A DNA stretch of 64,000 bases, taken from Vibrio vulnificus NBRC 15645 = ATCC 27562. Lineage in GTDB: Bacteria; Pseudomonadota; Gammaproteobacteria; Enterobacterales; Vibrionaceae. The translations under genes and the position numbers were made by a program. How positions within the stretch are numbered: position 1 is the stretch's first letter; the number at the start of each line of letters is the position of its first letter. The DNA lies in assembly GCF_002224265.1 (NCBI RefSeq), contig NZ_CP012881.1, positions 2,046,001 to 2,110,000 on the forward strand. Direction: 5' to 3'. Under the pieces are notes generated by a model. That model was not told where the DNA came from and did not search any database. It worked only from the letters and a program-made list of their open reading frames with translations. Shown here in pieces: positions 48,363-57,385 of this stretch.

Positions 48363-50258
48363 ATGGCAATCGAAATTAATGTACCTGATATCGGTGCGGA
48401 TGAGGTTGAAGTTACTGAGATTCTTGTAAGCGTTGGCGACAAGGTTGAAGAAGAGCAGTCTCTCATTACTGTAGAAGGCGACAAGGCTTCTATGGAAGTA
48501 CCTGCTTCTCAAGCGGGTATCGTAAAAGAAATCAAAGTTGTTGCTGGCGATAAAGTAACAACGGGTTCACTTATCATGATCTTCGAAGCAGAAGCGGGCG
48601 CAGCTGCGCCTGCTCCAGCGGCAGAAGCAGCTCCAGTAGCTGCACCTGCAGCAGCAAGTGAACTGAAAGAAGTTTGTGTACCGGATATCGGTGGCGACGA
48701 AGTAGAAGTGACTGAAATCCTAGTTGCTGTTGGCGATTCAATCGCTGAAGAGCAATCTCTACTGACAGTAGAAGGTGACAAAGCTTCAATGGAAGTACCA
48801 GCGCCATTCGCGGGTACGCTAAAAGAAATCAAAGTGGCTGCAGGCGATAAAGTATCGACGGGTTCACTGGTAATGATCTTTGAAGTGGCCGGTTCAGGCG
48901 CAGCAGCACCTGCACCCGTTGCATCGGCAGCTCCGGCAGCAGCATCTGGCGCCGGAACGCCGGAACGTAAAGAAGTTAACGTTCCAGATATCGGTGGCGA
49001 TGAAGTAGAAGTCACTGAAATCATGGTAGCGGTTGGCGATACAGTAACTGAAGAGCAATCTCTGATTACTGTTGAAGGTGACAAAGCTTCTATGGAAGTC
49101 CCTGCGCCATTCGCTGGTACGGTTAAAGAAATCAAAGTTGCAGCTGGCGATAAAGTATCAACTGGCTCATTGATCATGGTGTTCGAAGTAGCCGGTGCAG
49201 CGCCAGTTGCAGCCGCAGCTCCAGCTCAATCAGCAGCTCCAGCTCCAGCTCCAGCTCCAGCGGTAGCTCCAGTAGCAAAAGCGGAAGCTCAAGCAACGAC
49301 TAGTGATTTCAAAGAAAACGACGAGTATGCTCACGCATCTCCAGTGGTTCGTCGTCTAGCTCGCGAGTTCGGCGTAAATCTTTCTAAAGTGAAAGGTTCT
49401 GGTCGTAAGAGCCGTATCCTGAAAGAAGACGTTCAAGCTTACGTGAAAGACGCACTTAAGCGTCTTGAGTCTGGTGCAGTTGCAGCGGCTTCTGGTAAAG
49501 GCGATGGCGCAGCGCTTGGCCTACTACCATGGCCGAAAGTCGACTTCAGCAAGTTCGGTGAAACAGAAGTTCAGCCACTATCTCGCATTAAGAAGATCTC
49601 GGGTGCAAACCTACATCGTAACTGGGTAATGATCCCTCACGTTACACAGTGGGATAACGCGGATATCACTGAGCTAGAAAACTTCCGTAAAGAGCAAAAC
49701 GCGATTGAAGCGAAGAAAGACTCGGGCATGAAGATCACGCCACTTGTGTTCATCATGAAAGCGGCAGCGAAAGCACTAGAAGCATTCCCAGCGTTCAACT
49801 CTTCGCTATCAGACGACGGTGAAAGCTTGATTCTGAAGAAATACGTGAACATCGGTATTGCGGTAGATACGCCAAACGGCCTAGTGGTTCCTGTCTTTAA
49901 AGATGTGAACAAGAAAGGTATCTACGAGCTATCTGAAGAACTGATGGTGGTTTCTAAGAAAGCACGTGCTGGTAAGCTGACTGCAGCGGACATGCAAGGC
50001 GGCTGTTTCACGATTTCAAGCCTAGGTGGTATCGGTGGTACTGCGTTTACACCAATCGTAAACGCGCCAGAAGTGGGTATCCTTGGTGTATCTAAGTCTG
50101 AGATCAAGCCTGTTTGGAATGGCAAAGAGTTCGCTCCTCGCCTACAACTGCCGCTATCTCTGTCATACGACCACCGTGTGATTGATGGTGCTGAAGGTGC
50201 GCGCTTCATTACTTACCTAAACGAGTGCCTATCTGACATTCGTCGTTTGGTTCTGTAA
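48363..50258 (+). CDS. aceF: Pyruvate dehydrogenase E2, dihydrolipoamide acetyltransferase
   Basis: AceF forms the core of the complex and transfers the acetyl group from lipoamide to CoA. The 631-residue protein (E. coli 630) has three N-terminal lipoyl domains, each with the EGDKAS motif and a lipoylated Lys at 41, 140 and 241, joined by Ala/Pro-rich linkers. A peripheral subunit-binding domain ([17 protein letters not shown]) and the catalytic domain ending [13 protein letters not shown] follow, with the catalytic His and Asp. The three lipoyl domains are very similar to one another at DNA level. It is co-transcribed with aceE, and lpdA follows after 257 bases. Confidence 0.98.
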   Translation: MAIEINVPDIGADEVEVTEILVSVGDKVEEEQSLITVEGDKASMEVPASQAGIVKEIKVVAGDKVTTGSLIMIFEAEAGAAAPAPAAEAAPVAAPAAASELKEVCVPDIGGDEVEVTEILVAVGDSIAEEQSLLTVEGDKASMEVPAPFAGTLKEIKVAAGDKVSTGSLVMIFEVAGSGAAAPAPVASAAPAAASGAGTPERKEVNVPDIGGDEVEVTEIMVAVGDTVTEEQSLITVEGDKASMEVPAPFAGTVKEIKVAAGDKVSTGSLIMVFEVAGAAPVAAAAPAQSAAPAPAPAPAVAPVAKAEAQATTSDFKENDEYAHASPVVRRLAREFGVNLSKVKGSGRKSRILKEDVQAYVKDALKRLESGAVAAASGKGDGAALGLLPWPKVDFSKFGETEVQPLSRIKKISGANLHRNWVMIPHVTQWDNADITELENFRKEQNAIEAKKDSGMKITPLVFIMKAAAKALEAFPAFNSSLSDDGESLILKKYVNIGIAVDTPNGLVVPVFKDVNKKGIYELSEELMVVSKKARAGKLTAADMQGGCFTISSLGGIGGTAFTPIVNAPEVGILGVSKSEIKPVWNGKEFAPRLQLPLSLSYDHRVIDGAEGARFITYLNECLSDIRRLVL

Positions 50259-50515
50259 TCGACGTGAATATTGAGAGGCGGCCTAACAGCCGCCTCTGTT
50301 AATAGAATTATCGGACAATTGGATGACAAGCGAGCACGCGTGTGTTTTTTGTCCATCGAATTGTCGTCTGGCTCACAGGCTAAATTGATTTACTTTTCAC
50401 ACCATTAACATCTCTGTAAACTGTTGGCGGTCTGAAAATGTTTAAAACAAACCACTCTTAAACAAAAATCAAAACTCACTCAGCCTGTTAGGGATAATGA
50501 CTACAAGAGGTCAAA

Positions 50516-51943
50516 ATGAGCAAAGAAATTAAAGCCCAGGTGGTAGTACTTGGTGCCGGTCCTGCTGGTTACTCCGCTGCATTCCGTTGTGCAGACTTAG
50601 GTCTGGACACTGTTCTTATTGAACGTTACAACACTCTTGGTGGTGTGTGTCTGAACGTGGGTTGTATCCCATCGAAAGCACTGCTTCACGTTGCGAAAGT
50701 GATCGAAGAAGCAAAAGCGCTTGCTGAGCACGGCATCGTATTTGGCGAGCCTCAAACAGACATCGACAAAATTCGTCTTTGGAAAGAAAAAGTTATCAAC
50801 CAGTTGACTGGCGGTCTTGGCGGTATGGCGAAGATGCGTAAAGTGAACGTGGTGAATGGCTTTGGTAAATTCACTGGCCCTAACACGATTGAAGTAGAAG
50901 GTGAAGACGGTAAAACCGTGGTTAACTTCGACAACGCGATCGTCGCTGCAGGTTCTCGCCCAATCAAACTGCCATTTATCCCACATGAAGACCCACGTAT
51001 TTGGGACTCAACGGATGCGCTTGAACTGAAAGAAGTTCCTGGAAAGCTGCTGATCATGGGGGGTGGTATCATCGGCCTAGAAATGGGTACCGTTTACCAC
51101 TCGCTAGGTTCACAGATCGACGTTGTGGAAATGTTCGATCAAGTGATTCCTGCGGCAGATAAAGATATCGTGAAGGTTTACACCAAGCGTATCAGCAAGA
51201 AATTTAACCTAATGCTGGAAACGAAAGTAACGGCAGTTGAAGCGAAAGAAGATGGTATCTACGTTTCAATGGAAGGCAAAAAAGCACCAGCAGAAGCTGA
51301 GCGCTACGATGCGGTTCTTGTTGCTATCGGTCGTGTACCAAATGGTAAACTGATCGACGGTGAAAAAGCGGGTCTTGAAATCGACGAGCGCGGCTTCATC
51401 AACGTTGACAAGCAAATGCGTACTAACGTTCCTCACATCTTTGCTATCGGTGACATCGTTGGTCAACCAATGCTTGCGCACAAAGGTGTGCATGAAGGTC
51501 ACGTGGCTGCAGAAGTTATCTCTGGTAAGAAGCACTACTTCGATCCTAAAGTTATTCCTTCAATTGCTTACACTGAGCCAGAAGTGGCGTGGGTTGGTAA
51601 GACAGAGAAAGAAGCGAAAGCAGAAGGCATCAACTACGAAGTGGCTACTTTCCCATGGGCAGCCTCTGGTCGTGCAATCGCCTCTGACTGCGCTGACGGT
51701 ATGACAAAGCTGATCTTTGACAAAGAAACACATCGCGTTATCGGTGGTGCTATCGTTGGTACCAACGGTGGTGAACTGCTTGGTGAAATTGGCCTTGCTA
51801 TCGAGATGGGTTGTGATGCTGAAGATATCGCACTGACAATTCACGCTCACCCAACGCTACACGAATCTGTTGGTCTAGCGGCGGAAGTGTTTGAAGGTAC
51901 GATCACTGACCTACCAAACGCGAAAGCGAAGAAGAAAAAATAA
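50516..51943 (+). CDS. lpdA: Dihydrolipoamide dehydrogenase (E3)
   Basis: Lpd reoxidises lipoamide and reduces NAD in the pyruvate and 2-oxoglutarate dehydrogenase complexes and in glycine cleavage. The 475-residue protein (E. coli 474) has the FAD site VVVLGAGPAGYSAAFRCA, the redox disulfide C45/C50 in GGVCLNVGCIPSK, the NAD site LLIMGGGIIGLEMG and the C-terminal active-site HAHPTLHESVG. AAGAGGTCAAA precedes the ATG. The 257-base gap after aceF contains a hairpin and room for a separate promoter, in line with an extra supply of E3 to other complexes. Confidence 0.99.
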   Translation: MSKEIKAQVVVLGAGPAGYSAAFRCADLGLDTVLIERYNTLGGVCLNVGCIPSKALLHVAKVIEEAKALAEHGIVFGEPQTDIDKIRLWKEKVINQLTGGLGGMAKMRKVNVVNGFGKFTGPNTIEVEGEDGKTVVNFDNAIVAAGSRPIKLPFIPHEDPRIWDSTDALELKEVPGKLLIMGGGIIGLEMGTVYHSLGSQIDVVEMFDQVIPAADKDIVKVYTKRISKKFNLMLETKVTAVEAKEDGIYVSMEGKKAPAEAERYDAVLVAIGRVPNGKLIDGEKAGLEIDERGFINVDKQMRTNVPHIFAIGDIVGQPMLAHKGVHEGHVAAEVISGKKHYFDPKVIPSIAYTEPEVAWVGKTEKEAKAEGINYEVATFPWAASGRAIASDCADGMTKLIFDKETHRVIGGAIVGTNGGELLGEIGLAIEMGCDAEDIALTIHAHPTLHESVGLAAEVFEGTITDLPNAKAKKKK

Positions 51944-51966
51944 TCTTCTTAGCGAATAGTCAAAAT

Positions 51967-51994
51967 AAAACCGCTGAATCATCAGCGGTTTTTT
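51967..51994 (+). terminator. lpdA terminator
   Basis: AAAACCGCTGA, loop ATCA, TCAGCGGTTTT then TT. Strong terminator 24 bases after the lpdA stop. Confidence 0.9.
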
Positions 51995-52030
51995 GTTTCC
52001 TCAAAAATGGCCCCACGTTTTACTCGGCAT

Positions 52031-52057
52031 AAAAAAGGTTGGCCGTGGCCAACCTTT
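52031..52057 (-). terminator. smcR terminator (minus strand)
   Basis: On the minus strand AAAGGTTGGCC, AC, GGCCAACCTTT is followed by TTT. It lies 18 bases after the stop of the LuxR-type regulator gene. Confidence 0.85.
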
Positions 52058-52074
52058 ATATGAGGTTACTGGTG

Positions 52075-52692
52075 CTATTCGTGTTCGCGTTTATAGATGC
52101 ATAGCATGTCTAAGTAGCTGCTGACCAGTTTGCTTAGCTCTGCAGTATTGTTGGTGCGGTTTGCTTGAACAAACAGCGAGTAACAAATGCCGTGGAACAG
52201 GTTTGCCAAATCTTCTGGGTTGTGTTGATCACACACTTCACCGCGTTCAATGGCTTTGATGAACATGTTTTGTACCAGCAACTGATTAGTACGGTTGGTG
52301 GTGACAAACAGAGGCCAAACTTCGTCACGCGTTGACGCACTCCACTCGAACCAAACTTTCAACCAGTGATTGTCTTGCACCACAAGCTCAATCATTGCGT
52401 TGGTGATGTTGGCGATGTTTTCTTTAGCGTGAAGATCCAAATCGATGTTGTCAGATAGGAAATTAGAAAACTGACGAACGACATGATTAAGCACTTCGTC
52501 TACAAGATCTTCGCGAGTTGGGAAGTAGTTGAAGACGGTCGCCACAGAAACTTGCGCAATTTCAGCGATGTCTGCGTGACCACCGCGGCCAATGCCACGA
52601 CGAGCAAACACTTCCAGTGCAATTTCCATGAGCTGCTGTTTACGTTTTAGCGGAGATAAGCGAGTTCGCGGTCTCTTTGCGATTGAGTCCAT
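52075..52692 (-). CDS. smcR: Quorum-sensing master regulator SmcR (LuxR/HapR/OpaR family)
   Basis: This TetR-family regulator acts at the end of the Vibrio quorum-sensing cascade and controls hundreds of genes at high cell density (proteases, biofilm, motility). From the ATG at 52692 (AAGGAAAC upstream) the product is 205 residues, and the sequence as recalled agrees with V. vulnificus SmcR. The N-terminal helix-turn-helix covers about residues 35-62 (DIAEIAQVSVATVFNYFPTRE). The C-terminal ligand and dimer domain follows. Its leader contains a likely Qrr pairing region and the promoter region a candidate self-binding site. It diverges from hpt. Confidence 0.97.
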   Translation of the reverse strand: MDSIAKRPRTRLSPLKRKQQLMEIALEVFARRGIGRGGHADIAEIAQVSVATVFNYFPTREDLVDEVLNHVVRQFSNFLSDNIDLDLHAKENIANITNAMIELVVQDNHWLKVWFEWSASTRDEVWPLFVTTNRTNQLLVQNMFIKAIERGEVCDQHNPEDLANLFHGICYSLFVQANRTNNTAELSKLVSSYLDMLCIYKREHE

Positions 52693-52701
52693 AGGTTGTT
52701 T

Positions 52702-52719
52702 CCTTACCAATGAGTTGTT
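52702..52719 (-). promoter_or_regulatory. Probable Qrr small-RNA pairing site in the smcR leader
   Basis: On the minus strand AACAACTCATTGGTAAGG lies nine bases before the smcR ATG and includes its ribosome binding site. It pairs well with the conserved Qrr region GCCAACTGACGTTGTT, allowing small gaps, as known for luxR/hapR mRNAs. The Qrr sequence is recalled, not present in this window. Confidence 0.65.
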
Positions 52720-52750
52720 TTTATATAAAATGGAACGGCTTAGCTGTTCC

Positions 52751-52770
52751 TATTGATTGTTTTAATAATT
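52751..52770. promoter_or_regulatory. Weak candidate SmcR half-site upstream of smcR
   Basis: TATTGATTGTTTTAATAATT has a good TATTGAT half and a poor second half of the SmcR consensus. It is 59 bases before the smcR ATG, where an autorepression site would be expected. Confidence 0.35.
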
Positions 52771-52900
52771 GCTTTTAGCTCCATGAGTGTAATGGTGCAT
52801 ATGCATTGGGTCAATAACTTGTGGTGAATAAATGAACAGTAATGTCAATATTGATATCTATCTTGAGCAACTTTTATTTAAATTGGCATCGAGATCTCGT

Positions 52901-52922
52901 TTATTGATGTGATAGTAAATAG
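52901..52922. promoter_or_regulatory. Candidate SmcR/LuxR binding site between smcR and hpt
   Basis: The 22-bp site starts with TTATTGAT and ends with AAATAG. By eye it fits the published 22-position SmcR consensus at all but two positions (9 and 22). It lies about 209 bases before smcR and 162 bases before hpt in a 391-base divergent spacer, so it could serve either gene. Apart from these sites I see nothing else assignable in the spacer. Confidence 0.6.
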
Positions 52923-53083
52923 CGTATTGCACTGGCACAACTTCTTCCTTTGGGGGTTAAAGATTGCTTTGCGGAGTGTTACACTACGCGAGAATTTCAG
53001 GTGAACGTTTGCGTATTGACCTAAGCGACACTTTGCTCGGGTACGAAACTCACCATTAGCAACGATAAAACATTGAGTACAGT

Positions 53084-53614
53084 ATGAAACATACAGTAGA
53101 AGTTATGATTTCTGAGCAGACCGTTCAGGAACGAGTTCGTGAATTAGGTAAACAGATTACTGCGCATTACCAAGGCAGTGAAGATCTTGTGCTAGTCGGC
53201 TTGCTACGTGGTTCGTTTGTTTTTATGGCGGATCTTGCTCGTGCCATTGAACTAACGCACCAAGTCGATTTTATGACGGCTTCTAGCTACGGTAATACAA
53301 TGGAAAGCTCGCGTGACGTTCGCATTCTGAAAGATCTCGATGATGACATCAAAGGCAAGGATGTCTTGATCGTCGAAGACATTATCGACACAGGTAATAC
53401 TCTGAACAAAATTAAAGAGATCCTGTCTTTAAGAGAACCTAAGTCTATCGAAATTTGTACCTTATTAGACAAGCCTTCACGTCGCGAAGTGCCTGTTCCA
53501 GTGAAGTGGATTGGTTTTGAGATCCCTGATGAGTTTGTTGTGGGTGTTGGTATCGACTACGCACAAAAATATCGTCATCTACCTTTCATTGGTAAAGTGG
53601 TTCCACAAGAATAA
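53084..53614 (+). CDS. hpt: Hypoxanthine phosphoribosyltransferase
   Basis: Hpt salvages hypoxanthine (and guanine) with PRPP to give IMP or GMP. The 176-residue protein (E. coli 178) has the flexible-loop region [15 protein letters not shown], the PRPP motif [14 protein letters not shown] (about residues 95-108) and the late [24 protein letters not shown] block, which includes the purine-binding part. It diverges from smcR, the order found in other vibrios (hpt next to the luxR homologue), and is followed by a terminator. Confidence 0.97.
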   Translation: MKHTVEVMISEQTVQERVRELGKQITAHYQGSEDLVLVGLLRGSFVFMADLARAIELTHQVDFMTASSYGNTMESSRDVRILKDLDDDIKGKDVLIVEDIIDTGNTLNKIKEILSLREPKSIEICTLLDKPSRREVPVPVKWIGFEIPDEFVVGVGIDYAQKYRHLPFIGKVVPQE

Positions 53615-53636
53615 GTGGGCAAAGGTTGAGATAAAT

Positions 53637-53672
53637 AATGGCCCGCTGATACAGCGGGCCATTGCATTTTTA
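53637..53672 (+). terminator. hpt terminator
   Basis: AATGGCCCGCTG, loop ATA, CAGCGGGCCATT then GCATTTTT. It separates hpt from the convergent carbonic anhydrase gene. Confidence 0.85.
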
Positions 53673-53712
53673 TCTCTAGAACACGGATTGTGTCGGCGAT
53701 CTGACGATGGCG

Positions 53713-54381
53713 CTATTCGTGGAACTTCATCACGTCGCTATTGAGGATTTTTGCCATCGCAGCCTGATAGTTGACTTCGAGTGACTCGCGGCTGTAGCAA
53801 CGCACGCCAATGTCTTGCAGGCGGCCATCACCAATACCATACACCACACCGTGAATTTCCACTTCTTGTCCACGCTCCCAAGCGCTTTCCATAATAGTCG
53901 AATTGCCCAAGTTGTAGACCTGCTCTGCGACGTTAATTTCACACAGTTTGTCGCCCCATTTTTCTTTTGGTAGTTCACCTAACCAATTGCGATGTTTGAG
54001 GTAGAGATCGCGGATGTGCAGTAGCCAGTTATTGATCAAACCAAGGCGCGGATTTTCAATCGCTGCGTTCACCCCTCCACAGCCGTAATGACCACAGATG
54101 ATGATGTGTTTGACTTTCAAAACGTCAACGGCGTATTGCACAACCGAAAGGCAGTTTAAATCGGTATGGATCACTTGGTTGGCCACATTACGGTGAACAA
54201 ATAGTTCACCCGAATAAAGCCCAGTCAAGCGTTCTGCGGGAACGCGACTGTCGGAACACCCAATCCAGAGAAAGCCGGGGTTTTGCCCTTCTTCTAACTT
54301 GGAAAAATACTCCGGTTGATGCGATTTGATCTCTTCGGACCATTTTGAGTTGTTTTCAAATAATTGCTTGATTTCCGGCAT
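53713..54381 (-). CDS. can: Beta-class carbonic anhydrase
   Basis: Can interconverts carbon dioxide and bicarbonate for biosynthetic carboxylations. From the ATG at 54381 the product is 222 residues (E. coli Can 220). The zinc ligands C42, D44 ([10 protein letters not shown]), H98 and C101 ([10 protein letters not shown]) are all present. The frame extends upstream to 54423 without family sequence. The gene diverges from a SulP-family transporter, a pairing that suggests joint handling of bicarbonate. Confidence 0.96.
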   Translation of the reverse strand: MPEIKQLFENNSKWSEEIKSHQPEYFSKLEEGQNPGFLWIGCSDSRVPAERLTGLYSGELFVHRNVANQVIHTDLNCLSVVQYAVDVLKVKHIIICGHYGCGGVNAAIENPRLGLINNWLLHIRDLYLKHRNWLGELPKEKWGDKLCEINVAEQVYNLGNSTIMESAWERGQEVEIHGVVYGIGDGRLQDIGVRCYSRESLEVNYQAAMAKILNSDVMKFHE

Positions 54382-54622
54382 GTTGCGTCTTACTTCCCTA
54401 AAAATTCTTGCATCACTATACACAATGTTACAATTTACCGCCCGAAATAAATTGGCAGAAAAGTACTCATCTGACTAGTTATGGCATAAAAAATCATAAA
54501 CTTAGCCGTTAACCAAACCGTAAGTTATATGGTGTAACTTATGAGATCTAATTAACACTTAACGAAATAGGTTAACTTTTGCTAAAGTTGCGCGATTTAT
54601 GTTTTTTACAGGGAGCTGAGTG

Positions 54623-56293
54623 ATGTTTGGAGATCGTTTTAACGATATCAATCTGAAAGGGGATCTGTTTGGTGGGGTCACCACAGCCATTATTTCTCTG
54701 CCACTGGCATTAGCATTTGGTGTGGCCTCTGGAGCTGGGGCTGAAGCCGGTTTGTGGGGAGCGATTTTAGTCGGTTTATTTGCGGCGTTATTTGGTGGTT
54801 CATCAACCCTCATTTCTGAACCGACCGGGCCAATGACGGTGATCATGACCGCGGTGTTGACCAGCATGGTGGCGAAATACCCAGAATCTGGTATTGCCAT
54901 CAGTTTTACCATTGTCATGATGGCTGGTGCTTTTCAGGTACTGATCGGCACATTGAAGTTAGGCAAATACATTACCCTAATGCCGTATAGCGTGGTGTCG
55001 GGGTTTATGTCTGGCATCGGCGTGATACTGATCATTTTGCAACTGTCCCCGCTACTTGGGCATGCAGCGCCAGCCGGTGGGGTTCTTGGTACACTGTCTG
55101 CGTTGCCTGAGACGATTTCCAACATGAAGTTTAGTGAGTTTTTCCTTGGCTTGCTGACGTTGGGCATTCTGTTCTTTTTCCCAAAGCAGTACCGCAAATA
55201 TGTCCCTGCGCAATTGGTTGCCTTAGTGGCGGTCACGTTGCTTTCTGTCATCGTCTTTGATTTTGATGATGTGCGCCGAATTGGCGAAATTCCAACGGGT
55301 CTGCCTTCTCTTGTTGTGCCTGTGATTAATGGCGAAATCTTCACCGCGATGGTGATTGATGCTTTGGTGCTGGGCACGCTCGGTTGTATTGATACCTTAC
55401 TGACGGCCGTGATTGGCGACTCTTTGACGCGTAAAGAGCATGATTCAGATAAAGAGCTACGCGGGCAAGGTTTGGCGAACATGATCTCGGGCCTGTTTGG
55501 TGCATTGCCTGGTGCGGGCGCGACCATGGGGACAGTGACCAATATCCAGGTGGGGGCGCGATCGCCGTTATCTGGCGTGATTCGCGCCTTGATTCTGGCG
55601 CTGGTTGTACTGGTAGCGAGCGGATTGACGGAACCTATCCCAATGGCAGTGCTGGCGGGGATTGCGGTGTACGTCGGTTTCGGCATTTTGGACTGGAGCT
55701 TTATTCAACGCGCGCACCGAGTGAGCGTGCAAGGCATGGCGATCATGTATGGCGTGATGCTGCTGACGGTGTTTGTCGATCTGATTGTGGCGGTGGGTCT
55801 AGGTGTCTTCATTTCCAATATCCTTATTATCGAGCGCCTCAGTCGCGTGCAAGCCAAGCAAGTGAAAGCAATCAGTGACGCGGATGAAAACGATGTGCCA
55901 CTGACAGACAGTGAGCGTGGCTTGCTTGATCGTGCCAATGGCAAAGTGCTGTTTTTTTACCTCTCTGGCCCGATGATTTTCAGTGTCTCGAAAGCGATCT
56001 CGCGTCAGCACAGCAGCATTGCCGATTACGAAGCGATGATTCTTGATCTGACCGACGTGCCGATGATTGATGTCACCGTTGGCCTCGCATTAGAAAACGC
56101 CATTAAAGATGCGCAAGAAGCTCAGTGCGATGTCTACTTACTCTGCCCGAATGAGCGAGTTCGTGAGCAGCTTGAAAAGTTCCACGTACTGGATTTGGTG
56201 CCGGATGAAAATACCTTTAAATTCCGCTATGAAGCACTCAACGCTGCGGTGAACAAAGTTGAGCAAGATGAGCACCAAGGCGCGTTTGTTTAA
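54623..56293 (+). CDS. SulP-family anion transporter with STAS domain
   Basis: The 556-residue protein has about eleven to fourteen membrane segments (residues about 15-420). The family signatures ISLPLALAFGVASGAGAEAGLWGAIL and the STLISEPTGPMTVIMTAV block are present, followed by a C-terminal cytoplasmic STAS domain (about 440-545, KVLFFYLSGPMIFSVSKAI and AMILDLTDVPMIDVTVGLAL). SulP proteins carry sulfate, bicarbonate or dicarboxylates. Being divergent from can favours bicarbonate, as with BicA-type carriers, but this is inference. The GTG at 54620 is directly before the chosen ATG; GGGAG is 8 bases upstream. A terminator follows. Confidence 0.9.
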   Translation: MFGDRFNDINLKGDLFGGVTTAIISLPLALAFGVASGAGAEAGLWGAILVGLFAALFGGSSTLISEPTGPMTVIMTAVLTSMVAKYPESGIAISFTIVMMAGAFQVLIGTLKLGKYITLMPYSVVSGFMSGIGVILIILQLSPLLGHAAPAGGVLGTLSALPETISNMKFSEFFLGLLTLGILFFFPKQYRKYVPAQLVALVAVTLLSVIVFDFDDVRRIGEIPTGLPSLVVPVINGEIFTAMVIDALVLGTLGCIDTLLTAVIGDSLTRKEHDSDKELRGQGLANMISGLFGALPGAGATMGTVTNIQVGARSPLSGVIRALILALVVLVASGLTEPIPMAVLAGIAVYVGFGILDWSFIQRAHRVSVQGMAIMYGVMLLTVFVDLIVAVGLGVFISNILIIERLSRVQAKQVKAISDADENDVPLTDSERGLLDRANGKVLFFYLSGPMIFSVSKAISRQHSSIADYEAMILDLTDVPMIDVTVGLALENAIKDAQEAQCDVYLLCPNERVREQLEKFHVLDLVPDENTFKFRYEALNAAVNKVEQDEHQGAFV

Positions 56294-56321
56294 ACGTGTA
56301 AAGCGGGTGAATGAGTCGCAG

Positions 56322-56354
56322 AAAAACGCAGAGGTCTTCCTCTGCGTTTTTATT
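56322..56354 (+). terminator. SulP gene terminator
   Basis: AAAAACGCAGAGG, loop TCTT, CCTCTGCGTTTTT then ATTAT. Perfect 13-bp stem. Confidence 0.9.
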
Positions 56355-56460
56355 ATCCGTGCGGGCAGTTTTTTATGATTAATTGCTAATGTAGGGTTGA
56401 AAAATCGCCACTCAAGCGTCATTTGATAGGCATCATAGAGAAAAAGAGCAATACAACATT

Positions 56461-57384
56461 ATGTATGCATTACAAATTGAGCAGCTACGAAAAACGTATG
56501 CTGGAGGCTTCGAGGCGCTAAAAGGCATCAGTTTAGGCGTGCAAGAAGGGGATTTTTATGCGCTGCTGGGGCCAAATGGCGCGGGGAAATCCACCACAAT
56601 AGGTGTGATTTCTTCTCTGGTGAACAAAACATCGGGCAACGTCAAAGTCTTTGGTTACGACATTGATCGCGATTTGGAGTTGGCAAAGCAACATCTTGGC
56701 TTGGTGCCACAGGAGTTCAACTTCAATCAGTTTGAAACCGTAGAGCAGATCGTGTTGCAGCAGGCGGGTTATTACGGTGTGCCACGTGAACTTGCCAAGC
56801 AACGAGCAGAAAAGTATCTGACCAAACTCGATTTGTGGGAAAAACGCAAAGAGCGAGCAAGAAATCTTTCTGGTGGGATGAAGCGTCGTCTGATGATCGC
56901 TCGTGCTCTGATGCATGAACCTAAACTGCTGATTTTAGATGAGCCAACGGCGGGTGTTGATATCGAGCTGCGTCGTTCAATGTGGGAGTTTCTCAAAGAG
57001 ATCAATCAAAAGCAGGGTATTACCATCATTTTGACCACCCACTATTTGGAAGAGGCTGAAATGCTGTGCCGCAATATCGGCATCATCAACCGAGGTGAGT
57101 TAATTGAAAATACCACGATGAAGTCGTTGCTGGCTAAGTTAGATGTGGAAACATTCATTTTGGATCTTGCCCCGAATTCGCCGATTCCTTGTTTGGAAGG
57201 AGTGGTGTCATCTCGTGTTGAAAATGACTCTTTAGAGATCGAAGTGGAGAAAAGCCAGCCGTTAAACCATGTGTTCAGTCAGTTGAGTGAGCAGGGCGTT
57301 ATGGTCATGTCGATGCGTAATAAAGCCAATCGCTTAGAAGAGCTGTTTGTGAACATCGTGCGTGAACAGGCGAAGGAGAAATAA
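56461..57384 (+). CDS. yadG: ABC transporter ATP-binding protein (YadG type)
   Basis: The 307-residue protein is the ATPase of a two-component ABC-2 exporter. Walker A GPNGAGKSTTIG is near residue 38, the Q-loop LVPQEFNFNQFE follows, the signature is NLSGGMKRRLMIARAL (about 138-153), Walker B LLILDEPTAGVD, and the H-loop TTHYLEEAEML. The C-terminal extension (about 225-305) is typical of ABC-2 drug or polysaccharide exporters. The gene ends one base before the permease start region, so the pair acts together. Substrate unknown; in E. coli yadGH lie near can and panD, a similar neighbourhood. Confidence 0.93.
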   Translation: MYALQIEQLRKTYAGGFEALKGISLGVQEGDFYALLGPNGAGKSTTIGVISSLVNKTSGNVKVFGYDIDRDLELAKQHLGLVPQEFNFNQFETVEQIVLQQAGYYGVPRELAKQRAEKYLTKLDLWEKRKERARNLSGGMKRRLMIARALMHEPKLLILDEPTAGVDIELRRSMWEFLKEINQKQGITIILTTHYLEEAEMLCRNIGIINRGELIENTTMKSLLAKLDVETFILDLAPNSPIPCLEGVVSSRVENDSLEIEVEKSQPLNHVFSQLSEQGVMVMSMRNKANRLEELFVNIVREQAKEK

Positions 57385-57385
57385 T

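Noticed and set aside
48509..49177. 222-codon minus-strand frame within aceF
   Set aside because: It is the antisense shadow of the three lipoyl domains and their Ala/Pro linkers; its repeats mirror those of aceF.
50271..50302. Inverted repeat GAGGCGGC/GCCGCCTC after aceF as a full terminator
   Set aside because: The stem is good but no T run follows, so I did not list it as a terminator; it may mark the 3' end by another route or be a processing site.
54934..55686. 250-codon minus-strand frame inside the SulP gene
   Set aside because: It is antisense to a complete, conserved membrane protein gene and has a composition expected from a shadow frame.
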